This document shows positions 55,778-64,000 of a stretch of 64,000 nt of DNA, in pieces. Numbering within the stretch: the first letter of the stretch is position 1; each line of letters starts with the position of its first letter. The stretch is from NCBI RefSeq assembly GCF_902506295.1, contig NZ_LR733312.1:415063-479062 (forward strand), written 5' to 3'. The notes under the pieces were generated by a model. That model saw only the letters and a program-made list of their open reading frames with translations, made no database searches and had not been told where the DNA came from. This stretch comes from Luteimonas sp. 9C. Its GTDB lineage: Bacteria; Pseudomonadota; Gammaproteobacteria; Xanthomonadales; Xanthomonadaceae. Made by a program: the position numbers and the translations under genes.

Positions 55778-56710
55778 ATGCCCAGGCCCTTGACCGCACC
55801 CCTCGCCGCCGCGCTGCGCCACTGGGTGCTGGGCGTGTTCCCGCGCGGGGCGAGCGGCATCGATTACGACGCGCCGCCTGGCGATCCCGGTCTGTTCGGA
55901 CCCGACAGCGCGACCTGGCGGGTGCATGCGGATTTCCCCGGCATGCTCGCCGGTGGTCTCTGCGCGCTGATGCTGCAGGCCTTGCATCCGCAGGTGCTGG
56001 CCGGTGTCTGGGACCACTCGGATTTCCGCAATGATCTCGTCGGACGTCTGCGCCGCACCACCGGGTTCGTCGCCGGCACGTCGTTCGCCGGCACTGCGCA
56101 GGCCGACCGGCTGATAGGGCGCGTGCGCGCCATCCACGCGCATGTCCGCGGCACGACCGCAGACGGTCTGCTGTATGCGGCAGACGATCCGGCCCTGCTG
56201 TCGTGGGTGCATGCCAGCGAGGCCTACGCGTTCCTGCAGGGCTTCCGCGCGTATTCCGGCGTCGAGACGCCGGCCTGGGCGCAGGACCGCTATTACGCCG
56301 AGGGCGATCGCGTGGCCGCCGCGCTGGGGGCGGTCGAGATACCTGCCGACCGCGCCGCCATGGCCGCGTACTTCGACGCGATGCGGCCCGCGTTGCGTTA
56401 CGACGACCGCGCGCGGGAAGTGCTCGAGGTGCTGGCGCAGATCCGCCTGCCGGTCCCCGGTGCGGCCCTGTCGCGCGGCCTCTTTCTCGGGGCGGGCGCG
56501 GCGCTGCTGCCGCCCTGGGCGGAGCGCATGCTCGGCATCACGACGCTGCAGCGTGCCCGGCACCGCGCGTGCGCCCGGGCCCTGCGCGGCCTGGCGCCGC
56601 TGTTCCACATCGCATTGCCGGACGGCGCAGGCGCGCGCGCCTGCAGACGTGTCGGGATGTCGCCGTCCATCCTGCGCACGTGGCCGCAGGCGCCGACGTC
56701 CGACGGTTGA
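55778..56710 (+). CDS. DUF2236 oxygenase (MpaB/rubber-oxygenase type)
   Basis: A 310-residue protein of the DUF2236 family. Conserved motifs visible are LMLQALHPQVLAGVWDHSDF (His/heme-related) and WVHASEAYAF (about residues 145-154; the conserved WVH), with RTTGFVAGTSFAG before them. Members include latex-clearing protein and fungal MpaB and are heme b-containing oxygenases or mycobacterial-type proteins of unknown substrate. It has no clear link to glucan metabolism, although it lies inside the locus on the opposite strand, ending 6 bp from the alpha-glucosidase gene's 3' end. Confidence 0.82.
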   Translation: MPRPLTAPLAAALRHWVLGVFPRGASGIDYDAPPGDPGLFGPDSATWRVHADFPGMLAGGLCALMLQALHPQVLAGVWDHSDFRNDLVGRLRRTTGFVAGTSFAGTAQADRLIGRVRAIHAHVRGTTADGLLYAADDPALLSWVHASEAYAFLQGFRAYSGVETPAWAQDRYYAEGDRVAAALGAVEIPADRAAMAAYFDAMRPALRYDDRAREVLEVLAQIRLPVPGAALSRGLFLGAGAALLPPWAERMLGITTLQRARHRACARALRGLAPLFHIALPDGAGARACRRVGMSPSILRTWPQAPTSDG

Positions 56711-56716
56711 ACCCGC

Positions 56717-58333
56717 TCAGTCGACGGCGTCCAGCGTCGCGACGTACACGCCGTGCGCAGGCAGACGCAGTGCGCCGTCGTGCAGCTCGCCCATCGGCAG
56801 GCCATGGCCTGCCAGCGGGCGCGCGGTCTGCGTGAGACGCCATTCGACCGGTGATGCCGACAGATTGAACGCGACCAGCACCTGCACGCCGTCCTGCGCG
56901 CGCACGAAGGCCAGCACCGGCTCGGGCGTATCGAGGAAGGTGATGCTGCCGGTGCGCAGCGCGGGCTGCGTGCGGCGCCACTGCAGGAAGCGGCGGGCAT
57001 GGGCGAGCACGGAGTCCGCATCGGCCTCCTGCGCCGCGACGCTCATCGCGTGGTGCGCGTCGGGGATCGGCAGCCAGGGCGTGCCGGTGGAGAAACCGGC
57101 GTCGGCATCGGCGGTCCACGGCATCGGCGTGCGGCAGCCGTCGCGGCCCTTGAAGTTCGGCCAGAACGTGATGCCGTAAGGGTCCCGCAGCGCCTCGAAC
57201 GGCACGTCCGCTTCGGTCAGACCCAGTTCCTCGCCCTGGTAGAGGCACACCGAGCCACGCAGCGTGCAGACCAGCGCGATCATCTGGATCGCGAACGCCG
57301 CGCCGGCGTCGCCGCCGCCCCAGCGCGTGACCGCGCGCACCACGTCGTGATTGGAGATCGCCCAGCACGGCCAGCCGTCCATCGCGCTTTCGAGCCGCTG
57401 CACGGTGTCGCGGATGTAGCCGGCGCTGAAGTCCTCGACCAGCAGCTCGAAGCTGTAGCCCATGTGCAGGCGGCCGGGCCCGGTGTATTCGGCGGTGGTG
57501 GCCAGCGAATCCTCCGACGAGATCTCGCCGAGCGCAGCGACGTCGGTGTAGCCGTCCATCAGCACGCGCAGGCGTTCGATGAAGCCGATGTTCTCCGGCT
57601 GCGTGTTGTTGTAGTGGTGGTACTGGAACGCGTACGGATTGTCGGGCGAGAAACCGCGGCCGATGCGCAGGGCTTCGGGCTTGGGCGGGTTGTCGCGCAG
57701 CTGCGCATCGTGGAAACAGAAGTTGATCGAATCGAGCCGGAAGCCGTCGACGCCGCGGTCGAGCCAGAAGCGCACGTAGTCGAGCGTCGCCTGCTGCACC
57801 TCGGGATTGTGGAAATTGAGGTCGGGCTGGCTCGACAGGAAGTTGTGCAGGTAGTACTGCCGGCGCCGCGGTTCCCACTTCCAGGCCGGGCCGCCGAAGA
57901 TCGACAGCCAGTTGTTGGGTGGCGTGCCGTCGGGCTTCGCGTCCGCCCACACGTACCAGTCGGCCTTGGCGTTGTCGCGCGACTCGCGACTTTCGCGGAA
58001 CCAGTCGTGCGCGTTCGAGGTGTGGCTGAAGACCTGGTCGATCATCACCTTCAGGCCCAGCGCATGCGCCTTGGCCAGCAGTGCGTCGAAGTCGGCCAGC
58101 GTGCCGAACATCGGGTCGACGTCGCACTGGTCGGCGATGTCGTAGCCGAAGTCTTCCATCGGCGAGCGGAAGAACGGCGACACCCAGATCGCGTCGACGC
58201 CGAGCGAGGCGACGTGGTCGAGGCGCGCGATGATGCCGGGCAGGTCGCCCACGCCATCGCCATCGCTGTCCATGAAGCTGCGCGGATAGATCTGGTAGAT
58301 CACCGCGCCGCGCCACCAGGGACTTTCGCTCAT
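56717..58333 (-). CDS. GH13 alpha-glucosidase
   Basis: A 538-residue cytoplasmic glycoside hydrolase family 13 enzyme. Catalytic residues: nucleophile Asp201 (GFRLDSINF), acid/base Glu270 (LGEISS) and Asp330 (SNHD). QIYPRSFMDSDGDGVGDLPG at residues 14-33 is typical of the oligo-1,6-glucosidase/alpha-glucosidase group. No signal peptide is seen. It would hydrolyse maltose and short maltodextrins imported by the neighbouring transporter. The ATG at 58333 is chosen over the upstream start at 58381. It is transcribed divergently from the transporter and shares the box at 58423-58436. Confidence 0.93.
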   Translation of the reverse strand: MSESPWWRGAVIYQIYPRSFMDSDGDGVGDLPGIIARLDHVASLGVDAIWVSPFFRSPMEDFGYDIADQCDVDPMFGTLADFDALLAKAHALGLKVMIDQVFSHTSNAHDWFRESRESRDNAKADWYVWADAKPDGTPPNNWLSIFGGPAWKWEPRRRQYYLHNFLSSQPDLNFHNPEVQQATLDYVRFWLDRGVDGFRLDSINFCFHDAQLRDNPPKPEALRIGRGFSPDNPYAFQYHHYNNTQPENIGFIERLRVLMDGYTDVAALGEISSEDSLATTAEYTGPGRLHMGYSFELLVEDFSAGYIRDTVQRLESAMDGWPCWAISNHDVVRAVTRWGGGDAGAAFAIQMIALVCTLRGSVCLYQGEELGLTEADVPFEALRDPYGITFWPNFKGRDGCRTPMPWTADADAGFSTGTPWLPIPDAHHAMSVAAQEADADSVLAHARRFLQWRRTQPALRTGSITFLDTPEPVLAFVRAQDGVQVLVAFNLSASPVEWRLTQTARPLAGHGLPMGELHDGALRLPAHGVYVATLDAVD

Positions 58334-58422
58334 CGCCGCTCTCGTCTCGCGCCGGCCGGGCGCGCAGCGAAAGTAGTGCATCGCACGGCGCCGGCGAAAG
58401 CGCGCGATGCGCCTGCATGCGA

Positions 58423-58436
58423 TGAATACGTATGCA
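58423..58436. promoter_or_regulatory. LacI-type operator box 2 (glucosidase/transporter)
   Basis: TGAATACGTATGCA in the 198-bp divergent region. It is the reverse complement of box 1 and lies upstream of both the alpha-glucosidase (minus) and the transporter (plus). Flanking GATG and GC letters are also shared. Confidence 0.75.
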
Positions 58437-58531
58437 GCTCGCGGCGCGTCGCGACACGCTCGTTACCATGCAGCCATGCACGCACCGGCGTTGGTGCGAC
58501 GCAGCGGTCCTTGGGAGGGGAGTCGCAGCAC

Positions 58532-60019
58532 ATGCGCAACGCGAAACCGCAGCTGTCGTTCTGGCAGATCTGGAACATGTGTTTCGGCTTTCTGGGCATC
58601 CAGTTCGGATTCGCCCTGCAGAACGCCAATGTCAGCCGCATCTTCCAGACGCTCGGCGCGGACATGGAACAGGTGCCGGGTCTGTGGATCGCCGCGCCGC
58701 TGACCGGCCTGCTGGTGCAGCCGGTGATCGGCTATTTCTCCGACCGCACCTGGACGCGCCTTGGCCGTCGCCGTCCGTATTTCCTGTGGGGCGCGGTGTT
58801 CTCGACCGCGGCGCTGCTGGTGATGCCGAACTCGCCCGAACTGTGGATCGCGGCCGGCACGCTGTGGGTGCTCGACGCCTCGCTCAACGTGTCGATGGAG
58901 CCGTTCCGCGCCTTCGTCGGTGACCAGCTTGCGCCGAAGCAACGGCCGACTGGCTATGCGATGCAGAGTTTTTTCATCGGCGTGGGTTCGGTCGTCGCCA
59001 GCGCCTTGCCGTTCGTGCTGGCGAAGTTCGGCGTCGCCAATACCGCGGGCCCCGGCGAAGTGCCCGACACCGTGCGGTATGCGTTCTACTTCGGCGGCGC
59101 GGTGCTGCTGGGCGCCGTGCTGTGGACCGTGCTGCGCACGCGTGAGTATCCGCCCGAGGCGCTGGCCGCATTCGACGATGCGCATCCGCCCGGTACGGTC
59201 GCGGGAGGCGAGGTGCCCGTGCCCTCGGCGCTCGGCGCCCTGCCGTGGCTGCTGGTCGGCATCGCCGGCGTGGCGCTCGTGTGGGCCATGGGCTGGGACC
59301 GCATGCTCTACGTGCTGGCGGGGCTGCCGCTGGCCTACGGCGTGCTGCGACAGGTCGCGGCGGTGCGGGGCCACGGCATGATCGCCGCGATCGCCGGTGA
59401 CCTGCATGCAATGCCGACCACCATGCGCCAGCTTGCCGTGGTGCAGTTCTTCTCGTGGTTCGGTCTGTTCGCGATGTGGATCTACACCACCGCCGCCGTC
59501 GCGCAGACCCACTACGGCACCACCGACCCGCAGTCGGCCGCCTACAACGAGGGCGCGAACTGGGTGGGCGTGCTGTTCGCCGCCTACAACGGCTTTGCCG
59601 CGGTCGCCGCCGTGGCGATTCCGTGGATGGCGCGCCGCCTCGGCCTGCGCATGACGCATCTGGTGAACCTGTGGCTGGGCGGCGCGGGCCTGGTGTCGAT
59701 CGCCTTCATCCGCGATCCGCAATGGCTGCTGCTGTCGATGGCCGGCGTCGGCTTCGCCTGGGCCTCGATCCTCTCGCTGCCGTATGCGCTGCTCTCCGAC
59801 AGCCTGCCCGCGCACAAGATGGGCGTGTACATGGGCATCTTCAATTTCTTCATCGTCATCCCGCAGCTGGTCGCGGTGAGCACGCTGGGCTTCCTGCTCG
59901 GCCATGTGTTCGGCGGCGCGCCGATGCGCGTGCTGATGCTCGGCGGCGTGAGCCTGGCGATCGCCGGCCTGTTCGCCCTGCGCGTGTCGCGGCCGCTGTC
60001 GGAACAGGCGACGCGATGA
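58532..60019 (+). CDS. GPH/MFS-type maltose transporter
   Basis: A 495-residue inner-membrane carrier with about 12 helices. FGFLGIQFGFALQNANVSRI (about residues 18-37) and PVIGYFSDRTWTRLGRRRPY are signatures of the GPH/SLC45-like group that includes Caulobacter and Xanthomonas maltose transporters. It probably symports maltose or maltodextrin with protons. GGGAGGGGAG lies upstream of the ATG at 58532. The next gene (amylase) starts 22 bp later, so the two form an operon. Confidence 0.9.
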   Translation: MRNAKPQLSFWQIWNMCFGFLGIQFGFALQNANVSRIFQTLGADMEQVPGLWIAAPLTGLLVQPVIGYFSDRTWTRLGRRRPYFLWGAVFSTAALLVMPNSPELWIAAGTLWVLDASLNVSMEPFRAFVGDQLAPKQRPTGYAMQSFFIGVGSVVASALPFVLAKFGVANTAGPGEVPDTVRYAFYFGGAVLLGAVLWTVLRTREYPPEALAAFDDAHPPGTVAGGEVPVPSALGALPWLLVGIAGVALVWAMGWDRMLYVLAGLPLAYGVLRQVAAVRGHGMIAAIAGDLHAMPTTMRQLAVVQFFSWFGLFAMWIYTTAAVAQTHYGTTDPQSAAYNEGANWVGVLFAAYNGFAAVAAVAIPWMARRLGLRMTHLVNLWLGGAGLVSIAFIRDPQWLLLSMAGVGFAWASILSLPYALLSDSLPAHKMGVYMGIFNFFIVIPQLVAVSTLGFLLGHVFGGAPMRVLMLGGVSLAIAGLFALRVSRPLSEQATR

Positions 60020-60041
60020 CCATCATTACAGGAGTGTCCGC

Positions 60042-61775
60042 ATGACCCGAGCCTTGACCGTCGCCGTTGCCGCGCTGCTGTGTGCGGGCTGCAGTTCCGC
60101 AGGCGCTGTCCGGGCGGGGCAGGCGGCCGACGGAGACGGCCTGTACGGCACGCGCGAGCCCTTCGCCGCGCACGCGGTGTATTTCGTCGTCACCGACCGC
60201 TTCGTCAACGGCGACACGTCCAACGATCAACGCGACCAGGGCGGCGCGCATCGCACGTTCGACATTCCCGTGCGTTGCCCCGACGGCATCGACGGCAACA
60301 TCGGCTATCTCGGTGGTGACTTCCGCGGCGTGCTCGACAACGCCGGCTACATCCGCGACATGGGCTTCGGTGCGGTGTGGATCACGCCGATCGTGGCCAA
60401 CCCGGACGAGGCGTTCACCGGGGGCGATCCGGTCGCCTGCGGCAGTTCGCTGACCGATCGCGGCAAGACCGGCTACCACGGGTACTGGGGCACGAACTTT
60501 TACAAGGTCGACGAGCATCTGCCCAGCGCCGACCTCGATTTCCGCGGTTTCACCGACGGCATGCGCGCCGCCGGATTGAAGACCGTGCTCGACATCGTCG
60601 GCAACCATGGTGCGCCGTCGTGGACGATGCCCGAGCCACAGCCCGGTTTCGGCCAGATCTTCGACGCGGACGGAAAACTGATCGCCGACCACCAGAACCT
60701 GCCGCCGCAGCAGCTCGACCCCAAGGGCAACCCGCTGCATGCGTTCTACAACGCGACCGGCGTGGTCGATGCCAAGGACGGTTCGATCTTCGACGGCAAC
60801 CTCGCCCAGCTCTCCGATTTCGACGCCGCCAATCCGGCAGTGTTCGAGTACCTGGCGGGCGCCTACGAGCAATGGATCGGGCAGGGCGCCGACGCGTTCC
60901 GCATCGACACCATCGCCTGGATGCCGCATGCGTTCTGGAAGCGCTTCGCAGACCGCATCCGCGGCCAGCATCCCAGTTTTTTCATGTTCGGCGAAGCCTT
61001 CGACTACAACGCCGACAAGATCGCCGAGCACACCTGGGCGCGCAACGGCGGGGTCAGCGTGCTCGACTTTCCGATGAAGCAGGCGATGGACGCGGTGTTC
61101 GCCGGCGATGCCGGTTTCGAGCGTCTCGCGCCGGCGCTGCATCTCGAGCGCGGGCCGTACGCCAACCCCTACGATCTGGCGACGTTCTACGACAACCACG
61201 ACATGCCACGCATGGCGGCCAGCGATACCGGCTTCATCGACGCGCACCACTGGCTGTTCACCGCCCGCGGCATTCCGGTCGTCTACTACGGCTCGGAAAC
61301 CGGCTTCATGCGCGGCCGCGGGGAACATGCCGGCAATCGCGGCTACTACGGCCAGGCGCGCGTCGACGCCGGCGCGCAGAGCCCGATCCACGCCGCGCTG
61401 ACCCGCATCGCCACCCTGCGCCGTGACACGCCCGCGCTGCAGCGCGGCCTGCAGCTGGTGCTCGACCTCGAGGGTGACCACGCGGCGTTCTATCGCGTGC
61501 TCGACGATGGCGACACGCAGCAGACCGCATTGGTGCTGCTCAACAAGGGCGACGCGCCATGGCGCGCCACGCTGGACGCGGCGCAGATCGCCGATGGCGA
61601 CTGGCGCGATGCGTTCGGCGGCGTTCCGGTGGCGGTCGAAGAGGGCGTCTCGCTCGACGTGCCTGGGCACGGCGTGCGGGTCCTGCTGCGCGACGATGTC
61701 GCCGTGTCCGCGGCCCTGCGCGAACGCCTGCAGGGATTGATGGCCGGACGTCTCGGCGGCCCCGGCGCGAAATGA
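60042..61775 (+). CDS. GH13 alpha-amylase, probable lipoprotein
   Basis: A 577-residue exported GH13 enzyme. The signal sequence ends in a probable lipobox, CAGC (Cys17). Catalytic residues: Asp289 (AFRIDTI), Glu318 (FMFGEAF) and Asp387 (DNHDMPR). DRFVNGD and conserved region I (DIVGNHG) are also present. It would cleave alpha-1,4-glucans or cyclodextrins in the periplasm or at the outer membrane, feeding the neighbouring transporter. ATG at 60042 has AGGAG 7 nt upstream. It ends the transporter operon and is convergent with the LacI gene. Confidence 0.9.
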   Translation: MTRALTVAVAALLCAGCSSAGAVRAGQAADGDGLYGTREPFAAHAVYFVVTDRFVNGDTSNDQRDQGGAHRTFDIPVRCPDGIDGNIGYLGGDFRGVLDNAGYIRDMGFGAVWITPIVANPDEAFTGGDPVACGSSLTDRGKTGYHGYWGTNFYKVDEHLPSADLDFRGFTDGMRAAGLKTVLDIVGNHGAPSWTMPEPQPGFGQIFDADGKLIADHQNLPPQQLDPKGNPLHAFYNATGVVDAKDGSIFDGNLAQLSDFDAANPAVFEYLAGAYEQWIGQGADAFRIDTIAWMPHAFWKRFADRIRGQHPSFFMFGEAFDYNADKIAEHTWARNGGVSVLDFPMKQAMDAVFAGDAGFERLAPALHLERGPYANPYDLATFYDNHDMPRMAASDTGFIDAHHWLFTARGIPVVYYGSETGFMRGRGEHAGNRGYYGQARVDAGAQSPIHAALTRIATLRRDTPALQRGLQLVLDLEGDHAAFYRVLDDGDTQQTALVLLNKGDAPWRATLDAAQIADGDWRDAFGGVPVAVEEGVSLDVPGHGVRVLLRDDVAVSAALRERLQGLMAGRLGGPGAK

Positions 61776-61944
61776 CCATCGCGTAGGCGCACGTTCGCGC
61801 GCGATGCGCCCGTCGCGCGTCAGCGCGCTCCTGCAGAGGCGACTGCCCGACGGCAACCGACCGGCTGATTCCAGACGCCTGCAGGCGCCCGAAGCCACAG
61901 GTCCGGTGACGGCGAAATACTGAGATGTGTCTGCAGGCGCGCGT

Positions 61945-62982
61945 CTACAGAGGACGCCGGCCGGTCGACTCACGCACGACCAGCGACGTCGGCATCCGCA
62001 GGCTTTCCGCGGCATCGCCGACGACCAGCCGCATCAGGGTGTCGACCAGCAGTTCGCCGGCCTTCAACGTGTCCTGGACGACCGTCGTCAGCGCCGGCGT
62101 GGTCATGCGCGCGGCGGGAATGTCGTCGAACCCGGCGATCGCGATGTCCTCGGGCATCCGCAGGCCGTGCTCGGCGAACGCGTGCATCGCGCCGATCGCG
62201 ATGAGATCGCTGGCCGCGAACACCGCATCGAACGGCAGGCCGCGGCGCAGCAGTTCGGTCGCCGCGGCGTGTCCCGAATCCTCGGCGCTTTCCGCATCCA
62301 CCTGCAGCGCCCGTTCCATCGGCAGGCCGCGCGCCTGCAGCGCGGATTCGCAGCCCAGCCACCGGTCGAGGAATTCCGGGTAGCGACTCGATGCGTCGCC
62401 GAGAAACGCGATGCGTCGATGGCCGAGGTCGGCGAGATGCGCACCGATCAGCGCGCCGCCGCCGGCATTGTCGCAGCCGATGGAGATGCCTGGCTGGTCG
62501 GGCAGCACCGCGCCCCAGCGCACGAACTGCGTGCCCTGTTCGACCAGCGTGCGCAGCTTGCCCTGGTAGGCGAGATAGTCGCCGTAACCGAGCAGGATCA
62601 GCCCGTCGGCCTTGTGGCTGTCGCCGTAATCGGCGTGCCAGTCGTCGGAGAGCTGCTGGAACGAGATCAGCAGGTCCTGGCCGTGCCGTGCGCAGGCGCG
62701 GGTGATCGAGCCGAGCATCGGCAGAAAGAACGGATTGATGTGCGACTGGTCGCTGGTCGGATCCTCGAACAGCAACAGCGCCAGCGTGCCGGACTGCTGG
62801 CGGCGCAGGTTGGACGCGTTCTTGTCGACCTTGTAATTGAGCTCGCGCGCGATCGCGAGAATCCGCTCGCGGGTCTCGCGGTTGACCGAAGGATGCCCGC
62901 GCAGCGCCCGCGACACCGTGGGCTGGGAGACCCCGGCGAGGTGGGCGATGTCCAGAGACGTCGGTTTGCCTTTGATCGTCAT
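61945..62982 (-). CDS. LacI-family regulator of glucan locus
   Basis: A 345-residue LacI/GalR-type repressor. The helix-turn-helix (TSLDIAHLAGVSQPTVSRAL) is at residues about 8-27 and is followed by the hinge and a periplasmic-binding-protein-like effector domain. Start ATG at 62982; the frame to 63057 adds 25 residues without similarity. Its position next to the amylase and its family make it the likely binder of the TGMATACGTATKCA-type boxes at 55601 and 58423. The effector is probably a maltodextrin or a derivative, by inference. Confidence 0.93.
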   Translation of the reverse strand: MTIKGKPTSLDIAHLAGVSQPTVSRALRGHPSVNRETRERILAIARELNYKVDKNASNLRRQQSGTLALLLFEDPTSDQSHINPFFLPMLGSITRACARHGQDLLISFQQLSDDWHADYGDSHKADGLILLGYGDYLAYQGKLRTLVEQGTQFVRWGAVLPDQPGISIGCDNAGGGALIGAHLADLGHRRIAFLGDASSRYPEFLDRWLGCESALQARGLPMERALQVDAESAEDSGHAAATELLRRGLPFDAVFAASDLIAIGAMHAFAEHGLRMPEDIAIAGFDDIPAARMTTPALTTVVQDTLKAGELLVDTLMRLVVGDAAESLRMPTSLVVRESTGRRPL

Positions 62983-63476
62983 CGGTCCGATTCGGGAAAT
63001 GCGGGAGGGTGGAGGAGCACTTGAAGCAAGAAGGCGTGTTGGCCAGCGCGGTCGCAATGCGCGTGACCAGAAGAATCAGGCGCGCACGTCTGAACGCGAT
63101 GCCCGACGCCGCATACGACGCCCGGGCAAAGGACGGCACCGACGCAGATGCCAGGCCGGACGTCTTGGATCTCGCCCGTCACGCGGAGTCTGAAGCAGCC
63201 TTCTCCGCTTTCCCAGCAACCGGATGGTGTACAGCCTTTCCGCGCGTCTGGAGAGATCGGGAGTTTCGGGCAGGCGCCTGCGACAGGAAGGGTTGAGAAT
63301 TTTCTCAAAATGCGCGCGTCACAGGAATTCTGTGCGTTTCATCATGTGTTCGATCGGATCTGCTCGATATAAACGAGTTCGAACAGGGGGCGGTACGGAT
63401 TGCAACGATCTGGATGAAGCGCTTACGAGCACCGCCACTAAAGCCTGATTTGTACACACCAGACAGGGAGTAAGAC
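62983..63476. other. Divergent regulatory region before adhesin gene
   Basis: About 490 bases without a supported gene, becoming clearly richer in A+T after 63290. It should hold promoters for lacI (minus) and the adhesin (plus). A long-spaced inverted repeat (TGTTCGA at 63347-63353, TCGAACA at 63379-63385) lies about 95 bp before the adhesin start. None of the mal-type boxes is present here. Confidence 0.5.
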
Positions 63477-64000
63477 ATGGTCGGTACCGCGACGGTAGTG
63501 GAGAAGGCAACGGGAGCGACACGGGATGTAGCAGCTGGCGAGCCGATCGTGCTCGATGCGGCCTCCACCGTGAGTCTGAAGCTTGACCCGGGCAGGGTCA
63601 GCACCATCTCGCGCGCAGGCGTTGACGGCCGCGATCTGCTGATCGTGCTCGACGACGGCACGCAGATCCTCGTCTCTAATTACTACGCCTATGACGAGGA
63701 CGGCACGCTGAGCGAACTGGTGATCGAGGACGAAGGTGGCGGTCAGTGGTGGCTGCGGACCGATCCCGAAACCGGTGGCTACCTGCTCGTCGGAGAGGAG
63801 ACGATTCCTGTCGCGTCGGCGCTGAATGCGTCGGATGCTGCCGCTGTCGCAACGACGCAAGATACCGGCGTCTCGGGCCTCGCGCTCGGCATCGGCCTGG
63901 GCGCTCTTGCATTGGGCGCCGCCGCGGCGGGCGGCGGCGGTGGCGGTGGCGGTGGCGGCGGTTCCGGTGGCGTACCGACCCCGCCGACCCCGACTCCCCG
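63477..64000 (+). CDS. BapA/LapF-type giant adhesin, 5' end
   Basis: The reading frame starts at ATG 63477 behind AGGGAG and runs off the window, so only 174 residues are seen. Residues about 1-115 match the BapA-prefix-like domain (TVSLKLDPGRVSTISR, LLIVLDDGTQILVSNYYAY). A hydrophobic stretch (LALGIGLGALALGAAAA) follows at about 135-150, then a run of ten or more Gly residues and a Pro/Thr linker. This is the N-terminal retention module of large Ig-like or RTX repeat adhesins exported by type I secretion for biofilm. The repeats and the C-terminal secretion signal would lie beyond 64000. Confidence 0.87.
   Translation, partial: MVGTATVVEKATGATRDVAAGEPIVLDAASTVSLKLDPGRVSTISRAGVDGRDLLIVLDDGTQILVSNYYAYDEDGTLSELVIEDEGGGQWWLRTDPETGGYLLVGEETIPVASALNASDAAAVATTQDTGVSGLALGIGLGALALGAAAAGGGGGGGGGGGSGGVPTPPTPTP

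Noticed and set aside
61871..61945. CG-rich palindromes such as CGCCTGCAGGCG near 61876 as repeated mobile (REP) elements
   Set aside because: Short similar strings at 6260 and 56635 share no longer structure and are expected in high-GC DNA.
1..64000. CRISPR array, insertion sequence or prophage
   Set aside because: No regularly spaced repeats, transposase, integrase or phage structural genes were recognised on either strand.

Overview
The window is high-GC DNA (roughly two thirds G+C by eye) with the gene content of an environmental Xanthomonadaceae bacterium (Lysobacter, Luteimonas or Xanthomonas type; gammaproteobacterial). The evidence is two very large TonB-dependent receptors, one in a sugar-utilisation cluster; a pilV-pilW-pilX-pilY1-pilE minor-pilin operon; several c-di-GMP enzymes; and dense coding with many ATGA/GTGA stop-start overlaps. 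I see no insertion sequence, prophage, CRISPR array, rRNA or plasmid function. The assignment to family level is inference from gene content, not from a search.

Layout. 0-2.7 kb: sparse region with a small membrane protein, a MAPEG-like protein and a DJ-1/PfpI protein on the minus strand. 2.9-6.2 kb: an overlapping helicase/exonuclease pair resembling Bacillus MrfA-MrfB (YprA-YprB). 6.4-11 kb: an amino-acid permease coupled to a lipoprotein methyltransferase, a secreted alpha/beta hydrolase and a ClpP-fold lipoprotein. 11.3-14.8 kb: an MsbA-like ABC exporter, a quinone-oxidoreductase-like enzyme and divergent soxR, with a clear SoxR operator and a 19-bp-spaced promoter between them. 14.7-18 kb: LemA plus a DUF2207 protein, a DUF4019-like exported protein and an S4 RNA-binding protein. 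18.2-25.4 kb: a GAF-GGDEF cyclase, an EamA transporter, a nucleotide-exchange-type carrier, a Tat/lipoprotein aldo-keto reductase, an HD-GYP protein that has lost the His of its HD pair, and a degenerate-GGDEF/EAL phosphodiesterase.

25.4-27.8 kb: a superoxide-dismutase-fold protein missing two of four metal ligands, divergent from grxD, an SDR protein without the catalytic Lys, and a MarC-like protein. 28-32.8 kb: an Oar-like TonB-dependent receptor and ppnN. 32.9-40.7 kb: the minor-pilin/PilY1 operon, tRNA-Asn, and a second FimT-like pseudopilin. 41.2-43.4 kb: uvrB and tRNA-Val. 43.7-52.7 kb: a 2917-residue cyclic beta-1,2-glucan synthase with a coupled 74-residue ORF.

52.7-63 kb: a maltodextrin/alpha-glucan utilisation locus made of a TonB-dependent receptor, GH13 alpha-glucosidase, GPH/MFS sugar transporter, GH13 alpha-amylase lipoprotein and LacI regulator. 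A shared 14-bp palindromic box lies in front of the receptor and in the glucosidase-transporter divergent region. A DUF2236 oxygenase sits inside it. The proposed flow is outer-membrane uptake, periplasmic cleavage, inner-membrane transport and cytoplasmic hydrolysis, under LacI control. 63.5-64 kb: the 5' end of a large BapA/LapF-type adhesin running off the window.
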